Positions 1-11,613 are shown, numbered from the stretch's first letter. The stretch: DNA of 64,000 bases from Talinum fruticosum (GCA_021018815.1 JAITYX010000004.1:6142001-6206000); one strand, 5' to 3'. The notes: a model not told the origin generated them from the letters alone. A program made the numbers and translations.

Positions 1-394
1 TATACCCTCTTCGAATGAGTGTGGTATTAACTCTCGCTTTTAAAGCGACTCTATCTGTTTATTTTCATAGGTTTATGGTTGTATGTGGTTTAATTTTTGA
101 TTGATTGTCATGATCGTTCTGCAACGAGCATTAATTCTTCAAATTCGAACTAGTGAAACAAATAAATCTATTCGACGAAAAGGTATATAAGATTTATGGA
201 TCTCCTCATTAAAGGTCTGTATAATGAAACAATGATCAAATAGAAGAGGAGCGTTCATAGGAGTTTCAATTAGTTCGTTAAATCGAAAGATTTATTTTGT
301 TATTTTAGTTATGAATTTGTTTGAGTTTGATTTTCTTGTAGATGCGTATGATTTTCAGTTAGTGAAATTCATCCATTATTCTCAAAAAAAAAAA
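1..394. other. Unassigned AT-rich sequence ending in poly-A
   Basis: No coding potential was seen. A 13-base A run (about 384-396) abuts the truncated copia LTR that follows, which would suit the tail of an inserted retroposon on the plus strand. No target duplication was identified, so this is inference only. Confidence 0.3.
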
Positions 395-527
395 AAGAGA
401 ATGCTTCTAATACAATATTAAATACCTAGTCCGAATACAATATTTTTAATATAATAGGAAAAATTAAATCTAACCAAAAACATATTGGTTTCATTAACAT
501 AACAAAATATATATTTGTTTCTTAGCA
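395..527 (-). mobile_element. Truncated 3' LTR of a Ty1/copia element
   Basis: Read on the minus strand, the LTR begins with TG at 527, directly after the purine tract AACTTGAGGGGGAA that is a typical copia polypurine tract. It is similar over about 130 bases to the plus-strand LTR at 5241-5980 (shared blocks around TTTTGTTATGTTAA and TATTAGAAG). It stops at the poly-A at about 395, so the rest of the LTR is missing. Confidence 0.65.
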
Positions 528-1161
528 TTCCCCCTCAAGTTGGAGCATGTAAATTAATTATGTGCTAACTTACTCTGTAAAAATTAAACCGACGCTTTCC
601 TAATGGCTTGGTGAAAATATCAGCGAATTGATACTTAGAAGACACATAAGCTATTTTTAAACCTCAAGATACGAGATGTTCCCGAAGAAAATGACAATCA
701 ATCTCTATATGCTTGTCAATTCATGAAAAATAGAATTATTACAATATGCAATGTAACTTGATTATTACAATATAACTTCATTGGTCTATTGAGAAATACT
801 TCCAAAGATGTCAGAAAAGGCTATCTATATCAACTCACTAGTCACAATTTCCATAACCTAGTATTCACTTTCTGGTGATGATCTAGATACCGTACTCTCC
901 TTTCTTGTTTTCCAAGAAATAGGTGACCCACATATAGTAATACCTAGTCAAGGACCTTCTTGTAATAGGACATATGCTCCCCAATCTAAATCATAATAGG
1001 CATAAACCTGTAAATCTGAATCTCTTTAGCAATATACCTTGATCTAGGTGGCCTTTCAGATATCTCAGAACAAGACAATTGCTTCCATATGTTCCTCTTT
1101 TGGTTCTTGCATAAATTGCGACATAAATGTGACAACATAACATAATTCTGGTCTTATAAGT
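528..1161 (-). pseudogene. Copia pol remnant: end of reverse transcriptase and RNase H
   Basis: Minus-strand translation gives recognisable but stop-ridden copia polyprotein: a QFMQEP block (about 1090-1120), the YYDLDW and SPISWKT blocks of RNase H (about 890-1000), and the C-terminal KHIEIDCHF and SKYQFADIFTKPLG blocks (about 590-715). These are hallmark motifs of plant copia RNase H. Several stops and frame changes show it is dead. The upstream part of the same element lies at 4200-4860, on the other side of the inserted block at 1162-4199. Confidence 0.8.
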
Positions 1162-4100
1162 TGTAACAACTCGTCTCTAATAAATATAATATATTAACAT
1201 AATCCATCAATTTATAATGAGCACGTACATTTCAATTTCAAAGTATTTTCATATCATATATATATACATATGTGTGTATCAAAATTATTTTTGCAAGACC
1301 CGGACATGAACGACAACGATGGATGACCAATATTTACAATACAATTCATAAAGTATCAACTCCCAAAATATTATTTATGCTTATGTTCACATAACACATA
1401 CCCAATTCCTTCAATCATAAATATTTAATATAAATCCAATTTTTATAGATATACTTGTATATAGATATACATACACACATATATACATATAAATATATGC
1501 ATACATATCTAGTTAGCACACTTTAAGTACATGAACATCCAATATCAATTTTACGAACTAGCCTAACTAATGAGATTAACCTAATTTTAGTACACTAAAT
1601 AATAGGATAAGAGCAAATAATAACCTTAATATTAGCAATAATATAATAAAAATATCAAATAATAAAAATATCAAATAATAATAATAAATAATAATAAAGC
1701 TGATAATATTAATGATAATAAAATAATAATAAAAATAATAATGAATTATGGTGGATTTTGGGGTCAAATAAAGGGTTGACACCCCAATTACACTAAGCAA
1801 GCCTTAAAAATGGCCAAATCACTCATTTGGCATGCACCATTAACATTTGTCAACAAAAAACACAGCTAATGCCAGCAAGACCATGCAGATTAGGATCAAA
1901 AACTAGTATAAATAGGCTTAATTATCAGAAATTTTGGCTTAAAAACTGGTTTAGGCAACCTTTCTCTCTCCTCCTGCACCTGGCCACCAGCCCTATTTCG
2001 ACCTCCTGCACAGTCGTCCACCGACTCCTTCAGCCGGCCATCACCAACCATAAACCTTCACCACATTGCACTGAACGAAAAGAACCCTTCCGACCATCTC
2101 TCCGGCCACCCTATCGCCGGAAAACCGCCTCCAAAACCACCCCATTCACCAACTTTCCACCACCTCCTCTCATCCTTGTATTCTCTCCCTCACCTCCGAC
2201 CACCCCATAAAGCTCTGGCCAGCGTCACCCTCAGCGACCCATCACCTTTAGCACCGCCGACCACCCATCACCGGCCTACCACCGCCCACCTAACCACCCA
2301 AAAATACCCACCCTCCAAACACACCAAACCACCAAACAACTTCTTTTCCCACCATCCACGACCGACCACCACCTGACCACCGGCCGACAACCAGACCCGT
2401 CGCCACCTGCAGACGCTGACCGCAGCCACCCAAGCATACACACTCTCTGTCTGTCTCTCTCCTTTATGCCCTAAAATCATCTTTTTCAAAAACCAACCAG
2501 CACTAGCCACGGCCACTCGCCACCGGGCACCGCCACCTGCCGCCAAGCGCCGCCCTGTCGAGCATGCCACCCTGCCACCACCAGCTTCCCCATTAATCAC
2601 CACCACCCTTACTTCTATTCACTCATTTAGGTAAAACCCTAACCATAAATTATAATAACTTAATTTAACATTTAAAATAAATAAGTTTAGATAGTCTAAA
2701 TTTTACAGAAATTATAATCATGTTAGTAGAAGAAAAACAAATTTAAATTCTGCATGAATCAATTGGTATAAATTCTATTAAGTAATAAAGATGATATGAA
2801 ATATTCATTAGTTCATTTATAAAAAAGAAATTCATGTTTAATTTAGTTATAATAATCAATTAAACTTTTACATGCATTGTTAAGTAAAAATTAGTATCAT
2901 GTTAATGCATGAGTAAACAATAATAGTCAATAAGAAAAATGATGTAATAAGATTAATTGGCTATTATGTGCATGTTTAATAATAAACAAAATATTGACAT
3001 AGCTATAAATTAAATGACTAATTAATTCCTAATGCATGCTTAATAAAATTAGTAAATAAACTAGTAATCACATGGTAAATAATGCATGTTTAAATTGATA
3101 ATAATAACTTGTAAATTAGCTAAGTAAGCTAAAGATATTAGAATGCATGTTTAGATTCTATAAATAATTCCTATTAAAAACTATATACATTCATGGATAA
3201 AATGACTTAAATAGTCACAATAACATAAGGCATGAACAATTATTCATAAGCATAAATCATGTCAATTATCATAATTAAGGAGGTAAGTAAAGGTTATTAT
3301 TAATAAACTAACCAAGCAATATAATTCTTATTAATGAGATTTATTTTAAAACTCTATTTAAGGGCTATCGGATCGACGTCCGTTCGGGTCATGTGCAAAG
3401 AACACCAAAAGCACGTATACCATCAGCACTATCGAGTACGTTCATTGATCGTGCCCTTCAATATTTTATTTACAAATCAAGGCCGGATATGGCCGACATC
3501 AATAACAACAAAGAATCATTTGCAAATTGTATTTGCCATCATTAATATGGACCCGCCCATCAAGTGCCATTATTTGGTACGCCTCAATATTCAGGTAGGT
3601 CGACACCGCATAGCTGTTGGCCGCCTTCAACCGGACTATCCGATCGGTTTGGGTGTGTGCACATTCGTTTAGGGAAAACCCGATAATCGTAAGGGATCCA
3701 TTCGGATAATAAGCGAGCAACGAGTTTTACATTATTCACTCCCCTCATTTATAAAATGAATTGAAATGCACGTGCTCAATCCAAAGATTTCTAATTTATA
3801 TTTTACTTGTATAATGATGAGCATATTGAGTTTCGACTCACTTTGAAAAAATATTTTCTTTTTTTGTTTTAGGTAATTTTCAGAAGTACCAGGATGTGAA
3901 TAATTGGACGTAGCGACTCGCAGAGAGGACCTATTGGTTGATTTAGTGGTTAAGGGGTTGTCGGTCAGTCAAGAGTCATGTTGTGGCTACGGTTTGTAAA
4001 TATTCATAAGTTTCAATTGCACCGTTATTAGTTTCCCATCACTAAGTTATATTTGCATTTTTAACGTTATTGAACTAAGTCTTGCCCTATCCACAAACAA

Positions 4101-4199
4101 GGGCGGCGGTAACGACTCCCGACCTTCCTTTCCGTTGCGCTAATTATCGGTTAGCGGCTTGTTTACTCTAAAATCGGTGATTGCAGGTTGGATGTTACA
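1162..4199. mobile_element. 3.0-kb solo-LTR-like block, probably Ty3/gypsy, inserted in copia pol
   Basis: The block starts TGTAACAACTCG and ends GGATGTTACA, giving the short inverted TG/CA ends of an LTR. It is flanked by identical 5-bp duplications TAAGT (1157-1161 and 4200-4204). No polyprotein motif was seen inside. The only long open frames (1827-2606) are proline- and histidine-rich, from a CCACC-rich stretch, and look like chance. LTRs of about 3 kb with TGTAAC ends are known in the Tekay/Del chromovirus group, so a solo LTR of that kind is inferred. Removing the block plus one TAAGT restores the alignment of copia reverse transcriptase across the gap, which confirms that it is an insertion. 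Confidence 0.8.
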
Positions 4200-4860
4200 T
4201 AAGTTTAAGATATATGAGTCTCTAGACTATTCTCCTATACCTTGTCGGTGAGCGACGCATAACTAATGCAAGTTTATTATGATTTTTTTCCATTGGGAAC
4301 CCAGTTGTATTTGCACCAACCAATCCGCATTCCTCAATTATCTCAAATGCATGTTTTCTTTGACTAAAAATAACCCTTTTGAGCTTCTAGCAATCTCAAT
4401 ATATTAAGAAAATACTTAAGAGGACCCAAGTCTGTCGAGACGAAAATAACTGTTGAGATATTCTTTAAACTCAGGACAAACTTGAGAGTTATTACTTGTA
4501 AGCACCTAGTGATTTACATATACTAATAGTCCCATGAGTATACCTTCTTATAGTAACGATCCTTGTATAAAAAGACCCTTCTTTATAACTCACCCACTCT
4601 AATCAGATTTCTCGTAATAAGATTCTGTATCACACACAATTTGTATGCAAAATTTACCATGCAAAAATTCTCATCAATAAGTTGAGAAATAGAGATTAAA
4701 TTGTAATTGAAGTTAGGAACATAAAGCACATCTTAATATTAATTTTGAATTCAACTTCACAAAACCGCTCTTGGTGGCCATGGTCTTGGTTCCATTAGGC
4801 ATCTCAACTGAAATTGGAAACATGTCTCTAGGTTTCCAGTCATATATGATATGATGACCA
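4200..4860 (-). pseudogene. Copia pol remnant: protease region and reverse transcriptase
   Basis: On the minus strand, about 4640-4850 resembles the copia aspartic protease region (a MPNGTKTMATKSG block), and 4205-4460 resembles the reverse transcriptase C-terminal half (LGPLKYFL, EAQKGYF, then RLIYL just before the insertion). Integrase is not evident, so the element carries an internal deletion as well as many stops. It continues at 528-1161. Confidence 0.7.
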
Positions 4861-5099
4861 TTTATCTAATAATAAATCATTCATACTTAACAGTTTCTTA
4901 TGGGTGAATTTTGGAGTCTCGATGTGACTCAAAATCCTTTGTACCTATTCATGTGTGAATCTAGAAATGATTTCATGACTACTTTTTCTTCAAGACTAAC
5001 AACTTGTTTCACATGCCCTTCCTTCGTAGGCATATTGCACTCTTGTATCGGTTGTTACAGCTTGACATGTGTGGAATTAGATTGATTGTTATTATGTTC
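4861..5099. other. Unresolved retroelement-flank sequence
   Basis: A chance 61-codon frame (4900-5085, plus) has no recognisable motif. The stretch lies between the 5' part of the minus-strand copia remnant and the plus-strand copia fragment, and probably derives from one of them. Confidence 0.3.
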
Positions 5100-5240
5100 A
5101 GAAATGTCTGATATCTCAAGATTTAAAAACAACTTATGTGTCTTCTAAGCATCAATGTGTTGATACTTTCACCAAATTATTAGGAACACATAAATTTCAA
5201 TTTTTACAGAGCAAGTTGGACATAATTGATTGGGGAGGAG
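5100..5240 (+). pseudogene. Copia RNase H C-terminus and polypurine tract, plus strand
   Basis: The translation shows TTYVSSKHQ and VDTFTKLLG, the C-terminal signature of copia RNase H, followed by the purine tract TGGGGAGGAG at 5231-5240 immediately before an LTR start. It is a relative of the minus-strand remnant at 528-740 but lies in opposite orientation. Confidence 0.75.
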
Positions 5241-5980
5241 TGTTAAAGGAACAAATATGTATTTTGTTATGTTAACGAAATCAATATGTTTTTTGTTATA
5301 TTTAGTTTTTCCTATTGTGTTAGAAGTATTCTTCTTAGTGAGTATTTGACCTATATTTTAAAAGTGTTTTTGGATTCTAAAAATTGAAATTAGGCAAAAC
5401 ATTAATTTTAAAAAAATTAAAACTATTTTTCAAAAATGATTTTGAAAAAAAACTCCCCAAAAACAGAATAGCAAATAACTATTTGTGTTTCTAATTTCTA
5501 AAAATACTCCCTAACAGCTACCCACAATCCTATTCTCACTCTATCTCTTTTCTCTCTCTAATCTCTTTTATGTTATCTCTCCTTTATCTCTCTCTCTCCT
5601 CTATATTTATCTCTATCTCTATCCTCTCTTTCTCTCTTTTGTTTTATTTTATCTCTATCTTCAATCTCTTTTTTAAAAAATCTTAGTCAAATAAATTAAT
5701 TATTTTAAAAAATACTTATATAAAATTTAGACTAAATATTTTAATTTATCTTCAAAAATAATTTTTAAAAAAATACTTTTAAAAAAATAATTATTTTAAA
5801 ACTAAGCCAAACATGCTCTTAATTGTATTAGAATTAGGTATTTGATATTGTATTAGAAGTATTTTATTAGGATTAGGTATTTGTTATATGTATATAGATA
5901 ATTACATCAATGGAATACAAGTTAGAGTGGAAAATTAATTTTCTTCCTCAGATTCTTCTTTACCTTCTTTAAATTTAACA
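5241..5980 (+). mobile_element. Ty1/copia LTR (740 bp, includes a 481-bp MITE)
   Basis: The LTR starts TGTTAAAGG after a polypurine tract and ends TTTAACA at 5980. It is followed at 5981-5992 by TAGTATCAAAGT, which resembles the initiator-Met tRNA primer-binding site of plant copia elements. Without the inserted MITE the LTR is about 255 bp. Being preceded by pol and followed by a primer-binding site, it has the features of a 3' and a 5' LTR at once. Confidence 0.7.
5338..5818. mobile_element. MITE, PIF/Harbinger (Tourist)-like, inside the copia LTR
   Basis: A 481-bp AT-rich insertion has imperfect terminal inverted repeats of about 25 bp: GAGTATTTGACCTATATTTT on the left against GAGCATGTTTGGCTTAGTTT on the right, read inward. 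It is flanked by TTA at 5335-5337 and 5819-5821, the target-site size and sequence of PIF/Harbinger elements. The homologous LTR at 395-527 lacks it, so it is an insertion. There is no coding capacity, and the interior contains a TCTCTATCTC-rich tract. Confidence 0.6.
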
Positions 5981-7030
5981 TAGTATCAAAGTTGATATTG
6001 TTCATGATTTGCCACCGTCATCCCATCGGATCATGTCAAGTGTTGGGTCTTGTGAGTAATTCACACATGAGGGGCGTGCGAAGAATATAAAATGAGTATT
6101 GTCCCATATTAATAAAATAGATGACCTTGAGCATGTTTACAAGCTTATTAGTTACTTTTCTAATTACCAATTTTATGTGTTCATCTATTGAACTAAGACC
6201 CAAATTTTACATATATATATATCCTTTTTCAACCACGTATGTACGCGGGCAAGGAGGGCAACCATGTCATGTTGACGTGTGAATTTTATCTACTTTTTTA
6301 AATAACAAATTTTATCTATTTCTTAAGTGTGGTTTATCAATTATCCTTCTGTACTAATTGGCTTTTCATGATTACTTAATATTCGCACAAAAATTCCTCA
6401 AAAGGGGCCAAAGTAAAAAAACAAGTTTGAGAAATGTATATTAATTAAAAGCATATTTATTAACCTTATTGACAACAAAATAAGTACTGTGTCGCCTAAT
6501 AATAAAAGAAAACTGAAAATAGTAAAGGCACTTTTTTGAAACCATTATTCAGGTCAATATTTTAAGTTAATATCTCACAATATTTTTCGTTGTACTTAAT
6601 TGAAAATAACACTAATGTATATATCTTCGATCTGATTATTTAGGTTTAGGAGCTCGTTAAAATCTCCGATGATAAATCGAGGAAGGTCAAAAATAAAATT
6701 TAAAAGTAGCAATCTATTCCAAAAGACATTTTTATCTTTTTCCTGGACAAGGCCATAGATGCGGGGATGATGTATTTTTTATTTGAGATTTTTATATTTG
6801 ACATACAAACGTACATCTTCTTTAGCAAGGCTATGTACTACAACATTCTATATGTTCCATAAAGCTCATATCCCCAAATGGTTTAGATCATTTCACACTG
6901 ATCAAAGCCTAATTTTTGGACCATATTATTTATGTTGAGTATTGTTTCAATTTGAAACACAATATTCGGACGCTTAACAAATTTAATTTTCGCAATAATT
7001 TTTTCTCTCTTAGCATGCTGGATCTAGATA
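5981..7030. other. Copia 5' leader and LTR-like debris, no gene
   Basis: The primer-binding-site-like sequence at 5981 is followed by copia leader-like DNA. From about 6041 (TGTTGGGTCTTGTGAG through GTCCCATATTAATAAAATAG) the sequence resembles the start of another plant LTR. The rest is AT-rich with no recognisable product. Confidence 0.35.
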
Positions 7031-7253
7031 TTTGAAAGTTTACGTTATGTTGAGTATTGTTTTAACAAATTTAATTTCTGCGATCATTTTTTGTTCCCCA
7101 AAAGGAGTGGGTCTTATTCATTTTATAAGCATGCTGGCCCTTGACGGGCTGGTCGGAAAAAAGGGTCTTAACAGGCAAGCCTGTAGTTCCCCACACCCAA
7201 AGTTGCACTGGGGATCAAAAAATAATTAATAAAAGCAAAAGTTCGGTATCGAT

Positions 7254-7560
7254 TTACATACCTGGGTCAGTCCCTTTATAATCCATAAAACAAAACCGAC
7301 GATTTGCTTCGACAGCTTTGTCCCTCTTCATATGATTTGCTTCGTTCTGTATCTTGCAGCAGAGATCAGACAGTATAGTAGCAAGAACATGGTTCCACAG
7401 CACCGGATAAATGGGGAATAATCGAAGTAAAAGAACGTCATGAACATTGTAATTAACGCAGTAAAAAATCCAATACAATCCAGGAGAAGCAGTCCAATAG
7501 AGAACACAATGAGCATAAAGAACAGTCTCATAGCTTAAGAAAAGCTTGGCATCATGGATT
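7254..7560 (-). other. Possible relic exon encoding hydrophobic segments
   Basis: Two overlapping minus-strand frames exist. One (7328-7531) encodes two strongly hydrophobic stretches that could be membrane spans. The other (7254-7478) runs to TAA near 7256. Since the next recognisable sequence on the same strand (7858-8100) is from an ankyrin-repeat membrane protein family whose members end in a multi-span PGG domain, this could be a decayed C-terminal part, but I see no PGG motif. Function unknown. Confidence 0.2.
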
Positions 7561-7857
7561 GTTTGGTTCTATGAGTACGTGGAGGAGTCTCTTATAATGA
7601 GTGGGTGTATAACCAAGTGAAAATAAGTTCGAGTCCCAACTAAGTTCGTACTTTTACAATGTATTCTTTTTATATATATCATTCAAATTTTTATGCAATT
7701 TAAATTAAAAATTATAATAAATTGTTATTGTTTTAAAATACTGCAACCTCTAATAAAAAAATTATCAAATATATGCTTTTATACCGAAATATATGGACAT
7801 TCACACTAAAATAAAGTTTGACCTATACATATACATGGAATATGGGCTATTTTTCAC
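7561..7857. other. Non-coding stretch with a tRNA-like B-box
   Basis: The stretch contains AAGTTCGAGTCCCAAC near 7630, similar to a tRNA B-box, followed by T-rich sequence. A degenerate SINE is possible but not supported further. The rest is AT-rich. Confidence 0.2.
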
Positions 7858-8110
7858 TCAAAATAAAGTATGACCAATACATATACTACATACACATATG
7901 CCGCCAAATAGAGAGCTGTGTTTCCCACTTTGTTTTGTGTGCCTAAGCCATCTGGCTCCGTCATGGCGACCAGCTCCTGAACGAATTTCGTGCGGGTTGC
8001 TGCTGCTGCGATATGCAGAACAGTGTCCCCCTTTTTGTGATTCCTGCATTAATGCTCTCCGGATGTCTTTCTAGAATTTGTCTTGCCACTTCCTGTTGGG
8101 TGTGGCCCAA
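7858..8110 (-). pseudogene. Ankyrin-repeat (ACD6/ITN1-type) gene relic
   Basis: The minus strand encodes fragments of two ankyrin repeats. EVARQILERHPESINAG lies in one frame (about 8042-8092), then DTVLHIAAAATRTKFVQ and GNTALYLAA in another (about 7905-8030). TVLHIAAA and NTALYLAA are the conserved helical starts of ankyrin repeats in the plant ACD6/ITN1 membrane-protein family, which acts in defence and cell-death control. The frame changes within a KRGGD-coding G run near 8028-8032, and no other exons are recognisable before the LTR block at 8304. I infer a decayed fragment. A single-base assembly error could explain the frame change but not the missing exons. Confidence 0.6.
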
Positions 8111-8303
8111 AATCATCTACGAAGCCAGGCTCGGCTCAACTCAAGCTCGTAAACTCCTCAAAGGAAGACTCACATCCCGTGGAAGATCGCTGAACAAGAC
8201 TGCACAATGGATCTAGGGTAGAAGCAAGGCACGGCCAAAGTCCTACCATATGGCACGACTGTGCCTTACCTTGGCATGACCGTGCTAGGTCTGGCACGAT
8301 AGT

Positions 8304-11170
8304 TGTAATGCCCTCGACCCTTAGGTAGGGACGTCACATCGGCAGGACCCTTTTTTTCGAGGATCCTTAAGGCTGATCTAGGGAACAACTTGACAAACAT
8401 AACATGTTTGCTAAACAATTGGAAGTTGAGTTAGAAACCCCTTTTTTTTCGATAGACAAAGTACGATGAGTCTTGAGCCCACATGACTTCGAGGTTAAAC
8501 TTTTGGGTTCATACAACCTTACACAATAAAACAAAGTACAATAATAACGGAGTTTTTGTGGGGACCACCGAGGTCAAATCAGAGCGTCTACGAATGTCAA
8601 CCTACATCTAGTTACAAACATGCCCGATTACCAAATAAGCCTTACATATCATGCTCAAAAGCATACACAATTAAACATAAGTAATCAATGCATTAAAGTT
8701 CCTTGTAGCTAAAAGGGCATCAAAATGGCCTCCAAAATGATAACATTTTCCAAGAACCTTACTTGTTGCTCTGGATCCGAAAAGATAAAAAGTAGGGAAA
8801 TGAGCAACCACAGCTCAATGAGAGTCCTTCGCCTCCCAAAAACTAAAATAACTTTGCATGCATTCATTTATATATAAATATAATAGCAATTAATACATAA
8901 TGACCATAATATTAGTAATCAAGTCGCATCATAAAGATAATCTTACCTTACTCCACCCTTGATCGAATGGAAAAATCATAATGCATTAGAACTCAAGTGA
9001 ACCACATTTTCTTCACAAATATGACCAATCAATTCCTAATCTGGAACTTAGCTTAATTTTTATCATCTTTAGTTTCTTTGGGCAAAAACTAGTACTCTGG
9101 TACCCAAATGACGCCTGTGAGCCGACCCAACGTACCACGGTACTAGGATTCGGAAGCACTCACGCATGTGTACTAGTTTCCTATCCGGGAGGACCTGTAA
9201 TCTAGGAGTGAAAGTCGCTGCCCTCAGGCCGGAATATGTCACCTTCCTAGACTTGGTATTTTGACGCCTGTGAGCCGACCCAATGTACGACGATACAGGG
9301 ATTCGAAAACACTCACGCGTATACTCAAGTTTCCTATCCGGGAGGACTCGTAATCTAGGAGTGAAAGCCGCAGCCATTAGGCCGAAATAAGTCACCTTCC
9401 TAGATTTCGTATTTTGACGTCTGTGATCCGACCCAACGTACCACGGTACTGGGACTCGGAACCACTCATGCGTATACCCAAATTTACTATCCGGAAGGAC
9501 TCATGATCTAGGAGTGAAAGCCGCTACCTGTAGGCCGGAATATCATCTCATGTCACCTTCCTGGATTTCGTACCGGTAAAGTGCTCAAATCCAAGAAATC
9601 AACTTTCCATTTTACGTTATGATTGTTATCTCCATCATTTCTTCACATATGTATTTAATAAATTGTTTCATAAGGCCCAAAGCCATACTTCAAGTCTTAG
9701 ACTCGCTTATCAACACAAAATACAAAATTTACAAGCATCACGGGACAAAACCCTCGGGTTGTAGGGTCCAAAATTGTTTTGGAGGTCTCCACGGACCTTC
9801 CCATGGCCAGCGGAGGTCAATGGTTGGCTCTAGAGGCTATCAAGGGCCTTCCCATGGTGAGTGGGGACTTCTGGTGGCCTCCACGGGCTATCCCACGGCC
9901 TGTGGGAGCACCCACGGTGGACGTTTTGGGTCAATTAAATCACTACTGGCCGCCACGGTCTGCCCCACAACCGGGGGGCACCCGTGAAAGATTTTTTATA
10001 AATTTTCAGCATTCTAAGTATTATATTAGCTCAATAAAACCCATTAAAACACACATGCAAGATACATACTTCTCATACCAAATTTTTGGCAAACCCGCAT
10101 TTTCAATCCTCGATCTCCAAGAGCATTATACCAAATACATTCTCTAATAAGTGTCAAACCCAAACTTGAACAAAACCATAATTTCACAAATATTTGAACA
10201 TGATTAATACACTTCCATCTTCATGCATGAAATTATAACAATAGAAGAGAAGTTTAACCATATTTATATCAATGAGCCGCTCCTTTTTCCTTTCTAACAT
10301 CCTCCATTTTCCTTTCTAACATCCTCCTAACATATTTATATCAATGAGCCACTCCAAAAACACATACATGCAACAATCTCTTGAAGTTTTAGGCATCCAA
10401 GGTTGGTCCACAATAACACTTACGAAATTCATTTTAGTTGGAAAGTAATATATAGTGGGGAGGAGAAGGAAACCCACCTTAATTATGATTAGTGTTAAGT
10501 CCTTGATGGTTGTATTCTTGAACCTTCCTTCTACTTTTCTACCTTTGTGCTTACCTCTAACCTCAGTGAAGGTGCTTAAAGATGGAGGAGTTGAAGCTTG
10601 GACCAAGGGAGGTTGAAGCAAAATGTCTTATTTGATTTCCCTCCCTCTCTCTCTCTCTCTCTCTTCTCCTCTCCCTCTATTTGGAGTTGCTGGATTTCTT
10701 TTCTAGAGAAAATGAGCCAACCCCTTTGTTTTGAGCCTCAACCTTTGATTTATGTATCAAGGAGTAAGGACTAGATAGGTTGAGTGTGTCAGATTTGAGA
10801 AGGGGAGTGGTGTTGCAATGATGGTTGGAGCATTGTGATAGAGATGGAGTGCAGCAATAGACAAATGTGGAAGGACAAGCAATCAGATTTTTTTGCCTAA
10901 ATGCTGAGGTTTTGGGATGAAAGGAATATGTTTTGGATGTTTAGACATTAGAAAGATAATCATATTTTAAGATTTATTTAATCCAAGCAACTAACAACCC
11001 AAATGAATATTTTCTAAGCTTACTCCTAATATTATTTTCAACTAAGTTAACCGTTAACTAACAAATTTGTAAATAAATACATATATATAAGCTAACTATC
11101 ACATTATGAATTTTATAATAACCAACTATTAAATTAAGTTGCTTAGAGAATATTTTTTTAGGGCGTTACA
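8304..11170. mobile_element. 2.9-kb solo-LTR-like block with internal tandem repeats
   Basis: The block starts TGTAATGCCCTCG and ends GGGCGTTACA, which gives matching inverted ends. Flanks are ATAGT (8299-8303) and GTAGT (11171-11175), a 5-bp duplication with one mismatch. No polyprotein motif occurs inside. Contents include three 153-bp tandem repeats (9110-9573), a GC-rich stretch at 9779-9980 with repeated TTCCCATGG and CCCACGG words, and a TC microsatellite (about 10640-10665). Length and ends resemble the block at 1162-4199 but the sequence is different, so it is probably a second long-LTR gypsy family. Confidence 0.7.
9110..9573. repeat. Three tandem copies of a 153-bp repeat
   Basis: Copies begin at GACGCCTGTGAGCCGACCC (9110), again at 9263, and at GACGTCTGTGATCCGACCC (9416), a constant 153-base spacing. 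Each carries CTATCCGGGAGGAC-like and TCTAGGAGTGAAAG blocks. The third copy has a small insertion near its end. Apparent minus-strand frames here are by-products of the period being divisible by three. Confidence 0.85.
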
Positions 11171-11174
11171 GTAG

Positions 11175-11613
11175 TGCCATTATTTTTTGGTAGTTATTTG
11201 TTTCTCGCAGTTTTATGGGCCGCGGCTGACGGGTTTGTATTAATTAGATTATTTTGAGCTGGTTAACTACTAGCCTCCTAAAATAGTTGTATTGAGGTTT
11301 TACTATTAGACTATATATTAGGTTGTAGTTACAATCTAATACATATCCCACTTAATAGTTGTATGAGAGCTATTATCCTCCCTATTCCACAGAACTCATC
11401 GTCCTGGATATCTTAATCTGTACTCCTTTTCATTATTAGTGAATTATTTTGCTCTTCACCGTCCGTGATTTTTCCCAATTATATTTTCCACGTAAATCTT
11501 TTTCTTTCCCTCTATCAGTTTCATTATTGTTCTTACCTTTAATTTCTTGATAACCTCTCTCATCGTATATTTAATTTGCTTCCGATACAAACTCATTAGG
11601 CTTATTTCTAACA
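11175..11613 (-). mobile_element. Probable copia LTR fragment, minus strand
   Basis: On the minus strand, a purine tract AAGGGGAAG at about 11614-11622 is followed by TGTTAGAAATAAGCC, the form of a polypurine tract joined to a copia LTR start. The sequence TTTTTCCCAATTATATTTTCC ACGTAAATC (11468-11497, plus) resembles conserved LTR sequence of plant copia elements. The long-LTR block at 8304-11170 seems to have landed in or beside it. Confidence 0.4.

Noticed and set aside
1827..2606. Proline/histidine-rich ORFs on both strands
   Set aside because: They come from a CCACC-rich tract inside the solo-LTR-like block, overlap on opposite strands and have no domain.
7625..7645. tRNA B-box-like sequence
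   Set aside because: No cloverleaf, no A-box at the right distance and no terminal stem, so it is not a tRNA gene and only weakly a SINE.
9069..9395. Minus-strand ORF with an internal protein repeat
   Set aside because: The protein repeat only mirrors the 153-bp DNA tandem repeat, whose length is divisible by three.
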